DNA of 64,000 nucleotides from Nocardiopsis sp. JB363 (GTDB lineage Bacteria; Actinomycetota; Actinomycetes; Streptosporangiales; Streptosporangiaceae). The notes under the pieces were generated by a model. It searched no databases and was not told where the DNA came from. It worked only from the letters and a program-made list of their open reading frames with translations. Location: NCBI RefSeq assembly GCF_900143625.1, contig NZ_FRFF01000168.1, positions 1 to 64,000 on the forward strand, given 5' to 3'. A program made the translations under genes and the position numbers. This document shows positions 16,551-24,092 of the stretch, one piece after another (position 1 is the stretch's first letter; each line of letters opens with the position of its first letter).

Positions 16551-17957
16551 TCATGGGCGCACCGACGCTCGGGCCCGCTCCCGGCGGCCCCGAACACCCG
16601 GCAGGGCGACGTGCCCCTCGGTGATGAGGTGGAACCGCTCCAGGCCCGGGCACTGCACCTGCACGACGGTCGTCCCGTGTTCCAGCACCTGAAGAGGATG
16701 GGCCACGACGCGGTGTCCGGCGGCCGCGATCCGCTCCACCACGGTGGCGCGCTGATCGGACACGGAAGCTCCCCTGGCAAGGGTCTCCACGGGCAAAGGC
16801 CCCTGCGGCGACTCGCCGATCCGCCCGGCGAAGTCCAACAGTGCGCAGGACAACAGGCGCGGGTGCGCGCGAAGCCGGGCGTACACGTCCGCTTCGATGT
16901 CGTGGTCGGCCATGAGTTGCGCGAACGGCCCGGACCGCTCGTCGGACGCCGACTGTTCCGCCACCACTCGGGAGAGCAACTCGTCTTGGACGAACTCCGT
17001 GAGCGCACGCTCGGCGGCGAGCGTGCCCCACAGGGACGCACCGAGGCCGTAGCGATGCTTCGCGCTCGGCCCCGAGCCGGACGGGGCGTGCGAGTAGGCC
17101 AACACGACGGGTACCGAGAGGTCGCTGGTCAGGTCCAAGAGCGTCACCGTCCCGCCGACCAGTTCCTCGGCCCTGTCCCAGTGGGCGCGCAGAGTACCGG
17201 GCAGGTCGGCTCGGGACACCTGCGAGGGCATGGGGCCGCGGTCGTAGATCGACCTCAGGAGGAAGAGGGAGAACGCGTCGCGCTCCACCCACTCGTTGAG
17301 GGCGTGCAGGAGCGCCTCGTCCTCTGTGGCTCCGATGGCACAGCCGGAGCTGACGCTGTAGGCCGAGGCCGAACGGTAGTCGGACGTGTCGCCCAGGCCG
17401 CGGCGCACCGCGGCGCCCCCCGGAGTCGGCGACGTGTACCAAGGAGCCCAGAGGTACACCGGGACGTCGAGGTCCGGGCCGCCGTCGATCGACCGATGGC
17501 GCACGCACGCCACCCGGGCGCCGTCCTGCTCGGCGATGTCGCGGACCGCCCGGTCGGAGGCGAACGGGCCCTGACGCAGCGTCGAGGCGTCGATGACGCG
17601 CACCGGTAGCGATTCGAGGGCCTTGGGGCCGGTGAACGCGTGCTCCACCGCTTCGAACCGAGCGCCCACACGGGCGGGCAGGCCCAGCCCCTTCCCGGCG
17701 CCCAGGCCGTAGGGGACCTCATCGCCCGCCTCGTCCCACAAGGCGCACTGGACCGCGGTCGGGTCGGCGTCGTCCAGGACCCTGTACCGCGATCCCCAAC
17801 CCAGGGCGGCGACGTCCGCCCTGATCCGACCCTCGGCTTCCTCCAGTGTCAGTTCGCGCTCAAGCGTCCCCGCCCATGAGACGCCCGGTTCGGGGAGCGG
17901 GCACGTAGCGCCCCGCTCCCCTTCCGAGCGAACCCATGCGGGTCCGGCCACGGTCAC
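16551..17957 (-). CDS. stand-alone YcaO-domain enzyme (candidate RiPP modification)
   Basis: 468 aa. YcaO enzymes use ATP to activate a peptide amide for azoline, thioamide or amidine formation. The family nucleotide-binding landmarks are present: GAGKGLGLPARVGARFEAVEH at about 85-107, and SSGCAIGATEDEALLHALNEWVERDAF near 195-221 with the acidic and ERDAF residues. The C-terminus lacks the PxPxP end typical of azoline-forming heterocyclases. No partner E1-like, RRE, TfuA or dehydrogenase gene is adjacent. Its GTG start overlaps the stop of a 31-codon ORF as GTGA, so the two are translationally coupled. A SAM methyltransferase is divergent, across a shared 198-bp promoter region. A small RiPP pathway is the best reading; the exact chemistry is not determined. 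Confidence 0.85.
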   Translation of the reverse strand: MTVAGPAWVRSEGERGATCPLPEPGVSWAGTLERELTLEEAEGRIRADVAALGWGSRYRVLDDADPTAVQCALWDEAGDEVPYGLGAGKGLGLPARVGARFEAVEHAFTGPKALESLPVRVIDASTLRQGPFASDRAVRDIAEQDGARVACVRHRSIDGGPDLDVPVYLWAPWYTSPTPGGAAVRRGLGDTSDYRSASAYSVSSGCAIGATEDEALLHALNEWVERDAFSLFLLRSIYDRGPMPSQVSRADLPGTLRAHWDRAEELVGGTVTLLDLTSDLSVPVVLAYSHAPSGSGPSAKHRYGLGASLWGTLAAERALTEFVQDELLSRVVAEQSASDERSGPFAQLMADHDIEADVYARLRAHPRLLSCALLDFAGRIGESPQGPLPVETLARGASVSDQRATVVERIAAAGHRVVAHPLQVLEHGTTVVQVQCPGLERFHLITEGHVALPGVRGRRERARASVRP

Positions 17958-18049
17958 TCCGCGCTTTCCTCATCGAGTTCCTCGACGGCGGGGGTGACGT
18001 CCTCGGTGGGGTCGATCGGGGAGGACATCATGAGAGATGCGCAAGCCAT
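17954..18049 (-). CDS. 31-aa candidate RiPP precursor with possible N-terminal core
   Basis: A short ORF directly upstream of the YcaO gene. ATG 18049 is preceded by AAAGGAT at ideal spacing, better than any start in the longer in-frame ORF to 18166. The stop overlaps the YcaO start by four bases. The peptide begins MACASLMMSS, a small-residue segment with one Cys and three Ser, and ends in a strongly acidic tail (EELDEESAE), with SPIDPTEDVTPAV between. The layout resembles bottromycin precursors, in which the core follows the initiator Met and an acidic follower is C-terminal, rather than the usual leader-core order. Seen: size, ribosome site, coupling and composition. Inferred: that it is the substrate. 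It could instead be a short regulatory or coupling peptide. Confidence 0.6.
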   Translation of the reverse strand: MACASLMMSSPIDPTEDVTPAVEELDEESAE

Positions 18050-18137
18050 TTTCGGATCCTTTCCCATGGGCCGAAGCGACGGAGGAACTCCGCCCTTCGG
18101 TATTCCCATCTCGTTTCGTCCGCTTATACCACTGGGC

Positions 18138-18166
18138 ATACTGCTAAAAATTGTCGCCTCTATCAA
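18138..18166 (-). promoter_or_regulatory. candidate promoter for the precursor-YcaO operon
   Basis: On the minus strand: TTGATA (18166-18161), a 17-base spacer and CAGTAT (18143-18138), within an unusually AT-rich stretch. It lies about 90 bases upstream of the 31-codon ORF. Confidence 0.35.
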
Positions 18167-18247
18167 TAGGTTTCACTACGTTTAAAGGCAACTGCCATCC
18201 TCACCTGCAAAGATGCGGGAAATTTCTTCAGCCGGCACACTCTCGCC

Positions 18248-19192
18248 ATGGTGAACGCGCGATCAGATCTCATGGGCCGAGTCGACGACATGTTCGACCG
18301 AGTATGGACGTTGGCCGCGCTTGCCGCGGCGGTGGGGGACACGCCGCTCTCGAAGGAGCACGGGGAGCTTTTGGCCGTTTCCGGGTTGGCCGAGCGCGGC
18401 GGCGAGGGCTGGCGACTTCGCGCCGACTACGACGCCGTGCTCACGGGACAGCCGACCCCGGACGCCTTCCCGCGCCGGATCGCGGAACTGCTACGCCAGG
18501 CCGCGGACGCCGCCGAGGGCAGAACCACACCCGACCGATCCGATGACGCCGCCTCCCTCGCCGACGGCCGCTCGTCGGGGCGACACATGCGTCTCTTCCT
18601 TGACGCGCTGACCGATCGGATACCTGGTTTCGCCGAGTTGCTGGAGCACGGATCCCCGCGATTCCTGGACGTGGGAACGGGTGTCGGAGCGATCTCGGCG
18701 GTGGTCATGGAACGGTCTCCGGGCGCTCGCGCGGTGGGGCTGGACGTGGACCCGCGAGCGCTACGTCTGTCCGAGGAGTACCTGACCGAACTCGGGCTGC
18801 GCGACCGGGTCGAGACACGCCTTCAGGACGTCGCCGACATAGCGGAGTCCGATACCTACGACCTGGTCTGGTTCCCGTTGTCGGTGTTGGACCCTGAGAC
18901 CGCCGAGGCGGCACTGCCCCGACTACGGGCCGCCCTTCGCCCCGGCGGTCTGCTGATGGCCGCGACGGCGTTGGCCTCCGAACCGGAAGCCGAGACCGAC
19001 ACCGGGAGGAGGGAAGTGCACACCGCGGTCGCCCGCTGGCGGATGAGCCGGGCCGGCACAACCGCGTGGGAACCCGAGGAGCTGGGACGCAAACTGTCCG
19101 CGTGCGGTTTCGAGGACGTGCGGTCCGCCGGGTCCCCCAGCGGCACCGTCACGCTCCTCACCGCCCGCGCCCCGGCGGTACGGGAGCGATGA
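18248..19192 (+). CDS. SAM-dependent methyltransferase, divergent from YcaO
   Basis: 314 aa class I methyltransferase. The N-terminal part (about 10-100) looks like the winged-helix/dimerisation region of small-molecule O-methyltransferases (LAALAAAVGDTPLSKEHGELLAVSGLAER). The Rossmann domain has motif I as FLDVGTGVGAISAVVME, motif II as AVGLDVDPRAL, then YDLVWFPLSVLD and LRPGGLLM. No Shine-Dalgarno is evident before ATG 18248; a GTG one codon later is possible. The head-to-head arrangement with the YcaO operon suggests that it methylates the RiPP product or an intermediate, which is inference. It could equally be an unrelated metabolite methyltransferase. Confidence 0.82.
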   Translation: MVNARSDLMGRVDDMFDRVWTLAALAAAVGDTPLSKEHGELLAVSGLAERGGEGWRLRADYDAVLTGQPTPDAFPRRIAELLRQAADAAEGRTTPDRSDDAASLADGRSSGRHMRLFLDALTDRIPGFAELLEHGSPRFLDVGTGVGAISAVVMERSPGARAVGLDVDPRALRLSEEYLTELGLRDRVETRLQDVADIAESDTYDLVWFPLSVLDPETAEAALPRLRAALRPGGLLMAATALASEPEAETDTGRREVHTAVARWRMSRAGTTAWEPEELGRKLSACGFEDVRSAGSPSGTVTLLTARAPAVRER

Positions 19193-19390
19193 GATCCCTG
19201 TTCCAGGGGCACGGACACCTCACCGACCCCCTCGAACCACGCACCCCCCTCTCGGGCAGGGTTAGCGGGCTCTCGAACCGGAAAGGCACGGAACGAGCCG
19301 GGTTCTCGGGGGAGGCCGGGGGTATGCGGTGGCCGAAGTCCGCGCCGGCCGTGACCCCACCTCCGGCCGCGGGCCGCGGAGAGGAAGACC

Positions 19391-21121
19391 GTGAACCGGT
19401 CCGCTGACGACTCCATGCGAGGCACCGATATGGGCATCGATCCGAAACCGCGCAGCCGCACCGTCACCGACGGCGTGGAGGCCGCCCCCAGCCGTGGCAT
19501 GCTCCGGGCACTCGGCATGGGCGACGGCGACTGGGACAAACCGCTCATCGGCGTCGCCGGTTCGTGGAACGAGATCACCCCCTGCAACCTCTCCCTGGAC
19601 CGTCTCGCACGCGCGACGAAGGGGGGCGTGCACGCCGGTGGCGGCTACCCCTTGGAGTTCGGCACCATCTCTGTCTCCGATGGCATCTCCATGGGCCACG
19701 AGGGCATGCACTTCTCCCTCGTCTCACGTGAGGTGATCGCCGACTCGGTCGAGACGGTCATGCAGGCGGAGCGCCTGGACGGATCGGTCCTGCTCGCGGG
19801 CTGCGACAAGTCGCTGCCCGGCATGCTCATGGCGGCCGCACGCCTGGACCTCGCCTCGGTGTTCATGTACGCGGGCACCATCGCGCCCGGATCGGTGAAG
19901 CTGTCGGACGGCACCGAGAAGGATGTGACACTCATCGACGCCTTCGAGGGCGTCGGGGCCTACAAGGCCGGGCGGATGGGCAGCGATGACCTCGACCGGA
20001 TCGAACGCGCCGTCTGCCCCGGTGAAGGTGCCTGCGGCGGCATGTTCACGGCCAACACCATGGCGGCGGTCGCCGAGGCGATGGGGATGAGCCTGCCCGG
20101 TTCCGCCTCCGCCCCGTCCGCGGACCGTCGCCGCGACCACCACGCGCACCGGTCCGGCGAAGCGGTGGTCGCCATGCTCCAGCACGGGATCACCGCGCGC
20201 GACATCATGACGAAACAGGCGTTCGAGAACGCCATCACCGTGGTCATGGCGCTGGGCGGATCCACCAACGCCGTCCTGCACCTGCTCGCCATCGCCCACG
20301 AGGCGAAGGTCGAACTCGAACTCGACGACTTCAACCGGATCAGCGACCGTGTCCCCCACATCGGCGACCTCAAGCCGTTCGGCAGGTTCGTCATGCACGA
20401 CGTCGACCGTGTCGGCGGCATCCCTGTTCTGATGAAGTCGCTCTTGGACGCGGGCCTGCTGCACGGCGACGCGCTCACCGTCACGGGCAGGACCGTCGCG
20501 GAGAACCTCCGGGAGCTCGCGCCGGATCCGATCGACGGGGCCGTCCTTCGCCGCCTCGACGACCCTCTCCACCCCACCGGCGGCATCACCGTTCTCCACG
20601 GATCACTCGCACCGGAGGGAGCGGTCGTGAAGACCGCCGGTTTCGACACCACGGTCTTCTCCGGACCCGCGCGGGTGTTCGAACGCGAGCAGGCGGCGTT
20701 GAGGGCGTTGAGCGCCGGTGAGATCCGCGAGGGGGACGTCGTGGTGATCCGTTATGAGGGCCCCAAGGGCGGCCCCGGGATGCGGGAGATGCTGGCCATC
20801 ACCGCCGCGATCAAGGGCGCGGGCCTGGGCCGCGACGTCCTGCTGCTGACCGACGGACGTTTCTCCGGCGGCACCACGGGCCTGTGCGTCGGCCACATCG
20901 CCCCGGAGGCGGTCGAGGGCGGACCCATCGCGCTCATCCGCGAGGGGGACCGCATCACCGTCGACATCGCCGAGCGCACCATCGACCTCCATGTCGAGGA
21001 GGAGGAACTCCAGGCGCGCCGAGCACACTGGCGGCCTCTGCCCAACAAGTTCTCGGAGGGCGTCCTCGGCAAGTACGCGAAACTCGTCCGCTCCGCGTCC
21101 ACCGGCGCCATCACGCACTGA
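19391..21121 (+). CDS. ilvD: dihydroxy-acid dehydratase
   Basis: 576 aa. It dehydrates 2,3-dihydroxy-3-methyl acids to 2-keto acids, the third common step of valine and isoleucine synthesis, and also serves leucine and pantothenate. Conserved cluster-binding Cys occur in TPCNLSL, LLAGCDKSLPGM and GEGACGGMFTANTMA. GGSTNAVLHL and DGRFSGGTTGLCVGHI are further IlvD/Edd signatures. GTG 19391 has GAGGAAG just upstream; internal ATGs would shorten it by 11-14 residues. It may be one of several IlvD paralogues: a compressed segment after MGMSLPGSASAPS (SADRRRDHHAHRSGEA) looks unlike the usual sequence and may mark local divergence or a compensated frameshift. No leader peptide for attenuation was recognised. 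It is separated by 198 bp from the methyltransferase. Confidence 0.92.
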   Translation: MNRSADDSMRGTDMGIDPKPRSRTVTDGVEAAPSRGMLRALGMGDGDWDKPLIGVAGSWNEITPCNLSLDRLARATKGGVHAGGGYPLEFGTISVSDGISMGHEGMHFSLVSREVIADSVETVMQAERLDGSVLLAGCDKSLPGMLMAAARLDLASVFMYAGTIAPGSVKLSDGTEKDVTLIDAFEGVGAYKAGRMGSDDLDRIERAVCPGEGACGGMFTANTMAAVAEAMGMSLPGSASAPSADRRRDHHAHRSGEAVVAMLQHGITARDIMTKQAFENAITVVMALGGSTNAVLHLLAIAHEAKVELELDDFNRISDRVPHIGDLKPFGRFVMHDVDRVGGIPVLMKSLLDAGLLHGDALTVTGRTVAENLRELAPDPIDGAVLRRLDDPLHPTGGITVLHGSLAPEGAVVKTAGFDTTVFSGPARVFEREQAALRALSAGEIREGDVVVIRYEGPKGGPGMREMLAITAAIKGAGLGRDVLLLTDGRFSGGTTGLCVGHIAPEAVEGGPIALIREGDRITVDIAERTIDLHVEEEELQARRAHWRPLPNKFSEGVLGKYAKLVRSASTGAITH

Positions 21122-21187
21122 CCCACGCCGGCGCTTCGGCCCGGCGGAGGAACCGAAGACCACGTCCACCGTGTGATCAGGAAGGCA

Positions 21188-21219
21188 CCGGCCGGGAGGG
21201 GCGACGCTCTCCCGGCCGG
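21188..21219. terminator. bidirectional terminator-like hairpin
   Basis: Perfect 11-bp stem CCGGCCGGGAG (21188-21198) with CTCCCGGCCGG (21209-21219) and a 10-base loop. It lies between the convergent ilvD and the minus-strand gene ending at 21249. Confidence 0.7.
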
Positions 21220-21248
21220 CCTCGGGGACCCGGAGCGAGCCGATCGGT

Positions 21249-21551
21249 TCATCCGTTCGGCGGTGGCTCGCTCCCGCGCTCGTCTCCCCCACGATCGAGG
21301 TCGGTCTCGAACTCCGGGGCCCTCATCGCACCGGCGACCCGGTAGTCGACGTGGACGTTCCGGTACACCTGCCCGGAACGGACCCGCCAAGGCAGCCCGT
21401 CGCGTTCACGGACCGAAAGGCTCTCGTGTTCGGGCCACCCTCGAACCCGTGTCCGCACCACCGGATCCTCGTGGAAGACCAGTTCGTCCGCCGAGAACGA
21501 CGCGCTGATCTCCACGTCGTCCTCCCGGCGCCGTCTCATCCGTCGTCTCAT
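21249..21551 (-). CDS. small hypothetical protein coupled to the repeat protein
   Basis: 100 aa. The ATG overlaps the upstream stop as ATGA, a strong sign of translational coupling and that both frames are real. The peptide starts with an Arg-rich stretch. It then has a compact region with regular hydrophobic spacing (DVEISASFSADELVF, GQVYRNVHVDYRVAGAM) and a charged tail. There is no transmembrane segment or known motif. ATG four codons in is an alternative start. It probably acts with the preceding protein. I do not recognise a family. Confidence 0.6.
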   Translation of the reverse strand: MRRRMRRRREDDVEISASFSADELVFHEDPVVRTRVRGWPEHESLSVRERDGLPWRVRSGQVYRNVHVDYRVAGAMRAPEFETDLDRGGDERGSEPPPNG

Positions 21552-22237
21552 CCGTCGTCCTCCTCGTCGAGGGCCCCCACCGTGTCGCCGACGGCGTCCG
21601 CCGTCTCAGCCAAGGCCCTTCCGGCGCCTCTCCCGGCTCCCGCTACGGCCTCACCGGCGCCCCGGCCGACCCCCGCCACGGCATCGCCGGCGCCTCGCCC
21701 GGCCTCCGAGACGGCCTCGCCGGCACCTCCCGACACCTCGTCGAGCGACCTCCCCACCCCTCGGGTGATGTGTTCGATGATCTGCGGGTTGGAATCGATG
21801 GTCTTGAGGACCCGGGCGATGATCTCCCGCACGTTGTCGAGCTGCACCTTGAGCAGGGCCTGCGCCTCGACCCCCTTGATGGTGAGGCCGACGTGGCCGA
21901 GTTCGACGTCCACGCCCACCTTCAGCCTGAGCAGGTCCAGCACGTCGGCCTCCAGCGAAACGGATGCCGCGAGGTCCTCGACGTCGAGCTCGATCTCGTC
22001 GACCTTCACGACCGGAATGTCGAGGTAGACGTCGGGGTCGTCCGTGGTGGAGGCGCGGGCGGGCTGTTCCTCGCGCGGCGAGGGCACCCTCTTCGCTTCC
22101 CGGAGTCGCTCGGCGGGCATGGTCTCCGCTTCGGGCCTCTGTTCGGGTCCCAGCCCCGGCCCCTCGTTCCTCATCCGGCCCCCGCGGCGGGTACGACGAC
22201 GCGCGGAACCTCCGGCCCCGTGACCATCCTGCTGCAT
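21548..22237 (-). CDS. hypothetical protein with five 11-residue amphipathic repeats
   Basis: 229 aa. Residues 1-65 are basic, Gly/Arg/Pro-rich and likely disordered. The central domain (about 68-155) reads VYLDIPVVKVDEIELDVEDL, then VSLEADVLDLLRLKVGVDVELG and GVEAQALLKVQLDNVREII. I recall such sequences from uncharacterised actinobacterial proteins but cannot name a family. From about 173 come five consecutive 11-mers: GAGEAVSEAGR, GAGDAVAGVGR, GAGEAVAGAGR, GAGRALAETAD and AVGDTVGALDE. An 11-residue period is typical of amphipathic surface helices in apolipoprotein, synuclein and LEA proteins. GGAGG lies unusually close (two bases) to the ATG. The next gene overlaps by four bases. Confidence 0.7.
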   Translation of the reverse strand: MQQDGHGAGGSARRRTRRGGRMRNEGPGLGPEQRPEAETMPAERLREAKRVPSPREEQPARASTTDDPDVYLDIPVVKVDEIELDVEDLAASVSLEADVLDLLRLKVGVDVELGHVGLTIKGVEAQALLKVQLDNVREIIARVLKTIDSNPQIIEHITRGVGRSLDEVSGGAGEAVSEAGRGAGDAVAGVGRGAGEAVAGAGRGAGRALAETADAVGDTVGALDEEDDG

Positions 22238-22533
22238 TTCCTCCGCCCCCTTTCGAGCGGTGGGGTAGGTGCGTGTCAGCCCCTTCCGGCAGCGCCAGGC
22301 GCCGGCGATCGAACCGAGAGTCTTATTTGCACCTTTTGCGAACTATGTGGTTATTTGCGCCTCTACCCTGGCGCCTCCCACCGGAAACGACGGGATGTCA
22401 CCGGCGAGCTCCCCAGGACCCACCCCGTGCGTGGTACGGCCCCGGCGCGGCCGGGAACCACCGGGCCGCGCCCGTGGGGTCCCCATGCCCGTGGAGCCGA
22501 ACGCACTGGTCATGGGCTCCTCGATGTGTGAAG

Positions 22534-22941
22534 ATGACGCCCATGTCCTACGCGTCCCCCATGGGGTTCCCTCCGAACACCCCTCACCACGGCCCTCCGT
22601 CGGGACCCGCGCCGCGGCACCGGCAAGGGACGCCCGCGGACATGGTGGTCACCATCGTCCTCATCTGCCTCGCGCCACTGGTGTGCCTGGCGGCGAGCCT
22701 CTGGGGCCTTTTCTCGACCATGGCGACCGCGAGCTGCGGAAGCGACTGCGGCGCGGCCGTCAACCTGGCCATCCCGCTGATGATCGTCTCACCGTGGGTG
22801 ATCTGGTCGACGGTCACCGTCTGGTCGATCGTGCGCCTGGTCAGGAAGAAGCCCGCGGTCTGGGTGATGCTCCTGGGGCTGGTGGTGGCAACGGTGATCT
22901 ATGTGGCGGCGAACATCATGATGTTCGCCGTTCTGGGCTGA
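22534..22941 (+). CDS. small membrane protein, unknown function
   Basis: 135 aa from ATG 22534; ATG 22543 or GTG 22528 are alternatives and no clear Shine-Dalgarno exists. The first 35 residues are Pro/His-rich. Three hydrophobic segments follow: MVVTIVLICLAPLVCLAASL, an AAVNLAIPLMIVSPWVIW region, and AVWVMLLGLVVATVIYVAAN. A CGSDCG pair lies between the first two, possibly a disulfide on the outside. No domain is recognised. It is convergent with the GNAT gene; the upstream gap of about 300 bp contains nothing I can identify. Confidence 0.6.
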   Translation: MTPMSYASPMGFPPNTPHHGPPSGPAPRHRQGTPADMVVTIVLICLAPLVCLAASLWGLFSTMATASCGSDCGAAVNLAIPLMIVSPWVIWSTVTVWSIVRLVRKKPAVWVMLLGLVVATVIYVAANIMMFAVLG

Positions 22942-22999
22942 TCGACCACAAGCGAACGGGGCCCGGGGACGGTCACGAGGTCGGACCGGCGCCCGAGCG

Positions 23000-23938
23000 T
23001 CACCCCACGGTCTTGACGTAGGGCAGGTCGCGGGTGAATTCCCGGAACCCCACGCCGTAGTACAGCCCACGCGCGGACGGGTGCGCCGGCGCTCCCAGGC
23101 AGGCCACCATCATGCGCTCCGCCCCGGCCGCCTTCGCCCGGTGCATGCCGTGCAACTGCAACGCCGACCCCAGCCCCCTCCGGCGGAAGTCCACGTGGGT
23201 GCCGACCGGCTCGAACTCGGCGGTGCGCGTGACTTCGTCCAGCCAGATGATCGCGGACGCGGCGAGTGTCCCGTCCGGCGCCTCGACCAGCACGTGCAGG
23301 TCTCCCCGGTACGGCCAGGTGCCCCGAACGCGTTCCAACCCCGCCTCGGAGAACTGGGAGTTCGGCCAGGCGTCCCGGTGCGCCTCGACCACCCCGGCCG
23401 CCGACAGGTCGTCGGCCGTCACGAACCGGAATCCCTCGGGCAACACCGGATCCGGCACCTCGACCAGGTCCCGTTCGTTGCTCTGGAGCCAGTGCCCGTC
23501 GTCGCCCCCGTCCTTGTCGTCGAAGGCGAACCCGTGCGCTTGGACCCGCTCACGTGCCCGCGCGTCGGCCACCTGCACCGTCAACGTTCGCTCGACGCCC
23601 CCGGCCACCTCGTCGTACCAGTCCAGGACCTCGTCGATCAGCTCCGGCCGGTCCGAGTCCGTCTGCCAGACCAGCTCGGCCGCCTTCGTCTCGCGGAACG
23701 TCCCGTCGCCGCGCGGGATCCGATACGGCAGACGCGCCCACCCCCAGGCGGCCACCCGGTCGTCGTCGAACCACAGTCGGCGCCGCCAAGACGACCCGTA
23801 GGTGTCGTAGCCCATGCCCCAGACCCAGGCCAGTTCACCAACGGTCGCGTCACCGTTCACCAGTTCCGGCCGGGCCACCGCCACCCGCTGGGACAGATCC
23901 TGCATCCGACGCAGCTCGGTCCTGCTGAAATCTCCCAT
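23000..23938 (-). CDS. GNAT-type N-acetyltransferase
   Basis: 312 aa from ATG 23938 (MGDFSRTELRRM); the open frame extends upstream but that part overlaps the divergent promoter. The C-terminal half carries the GNAT fold: the strand HVLVEAPDGTLAASAIIWLDE, the acetyl-CoA loop with VDFRRRGLGSALQLH (R-R-x-G-L-G), and YYGVGFREF near the end. The N-terminal half is a second, diverged GNAT-like region (WFDDDRVAAWGWARLPY), as in tandem-GNAT proteins. The substrate is unknown. It is divergent from the pseudokinase-PASTA gene across about 150 bp. Confidence 0.82.
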   Translation of the reverse strand: MGDFSRTELRRMQDLSQRVAVARPELVNGDATVGELAWVWGMGYDTYGSSWRRRLWFDDDRVAAWGWARLPYRIPRGDGTFRETKAAELVWQTDSDRPELIDEVLDWYDEVAGGVERTLTVQVADARARERVQAHGFAFDDKDGGDDGHWLQSNERDLVEVPDPVLPEGFRFVTADDLSAAGVVEAHRDAWPNSQFSEAGLERVRGTWPYRGDLHVLVEAPDGTLAASAIIWLDEVTRTAEFEPVGTHVDFRRRGLGSALQLHGMHRAKAAGAERMMVACLGAPAHPSARGLYYGVGFREFTRDLPYVKTVG

Positions 23939-24079
23939 ACCGGCAACCCTCGCAAGGGCGCCCGGTCCTGTCGAAAGGTTTTCGCCCGCGACACGGTCTC
24001 CACCAGCCGCCACGTGGGTTCGCTCCCCAAAACACCGCATTTCACCCGAAAGGTGGGAACTCCGGCCTTCCAGACTCCA

Positions 24080-24085
24080 TAGAAT
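24080..24085 (+). promoter_or_regulatory. candidate -10 element for the leaderless pseudokinase gene
   Basis: TAGAAT ends seven bases before ATG 24093, the same spacing as at orn and the DUF2510 gene. No Shine-Dalgarno or clear -35 is present. Confidence 0.45.
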
Positions 24086-24092
24086 TCCCATC

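Noticed and set aside
16311..18049. tRNA-His as attachment site for a RiPP island
   Set aside because: No integrase and no second copy of the tRNA 3' end were found nearby, so integration is not supported.
17954..18166. 70-codon version of the ORF before YcaO
   Set aside because: The upstream extension has no ribosome site and covers the candidate promoter; the inner ATG at 18049 has a strong site.
19193..19390. Attenuator leader before ilvD
   Set aside because: No short ORF rich in Val, Ile or Leu codons with a following terminator hairpin could be seen.
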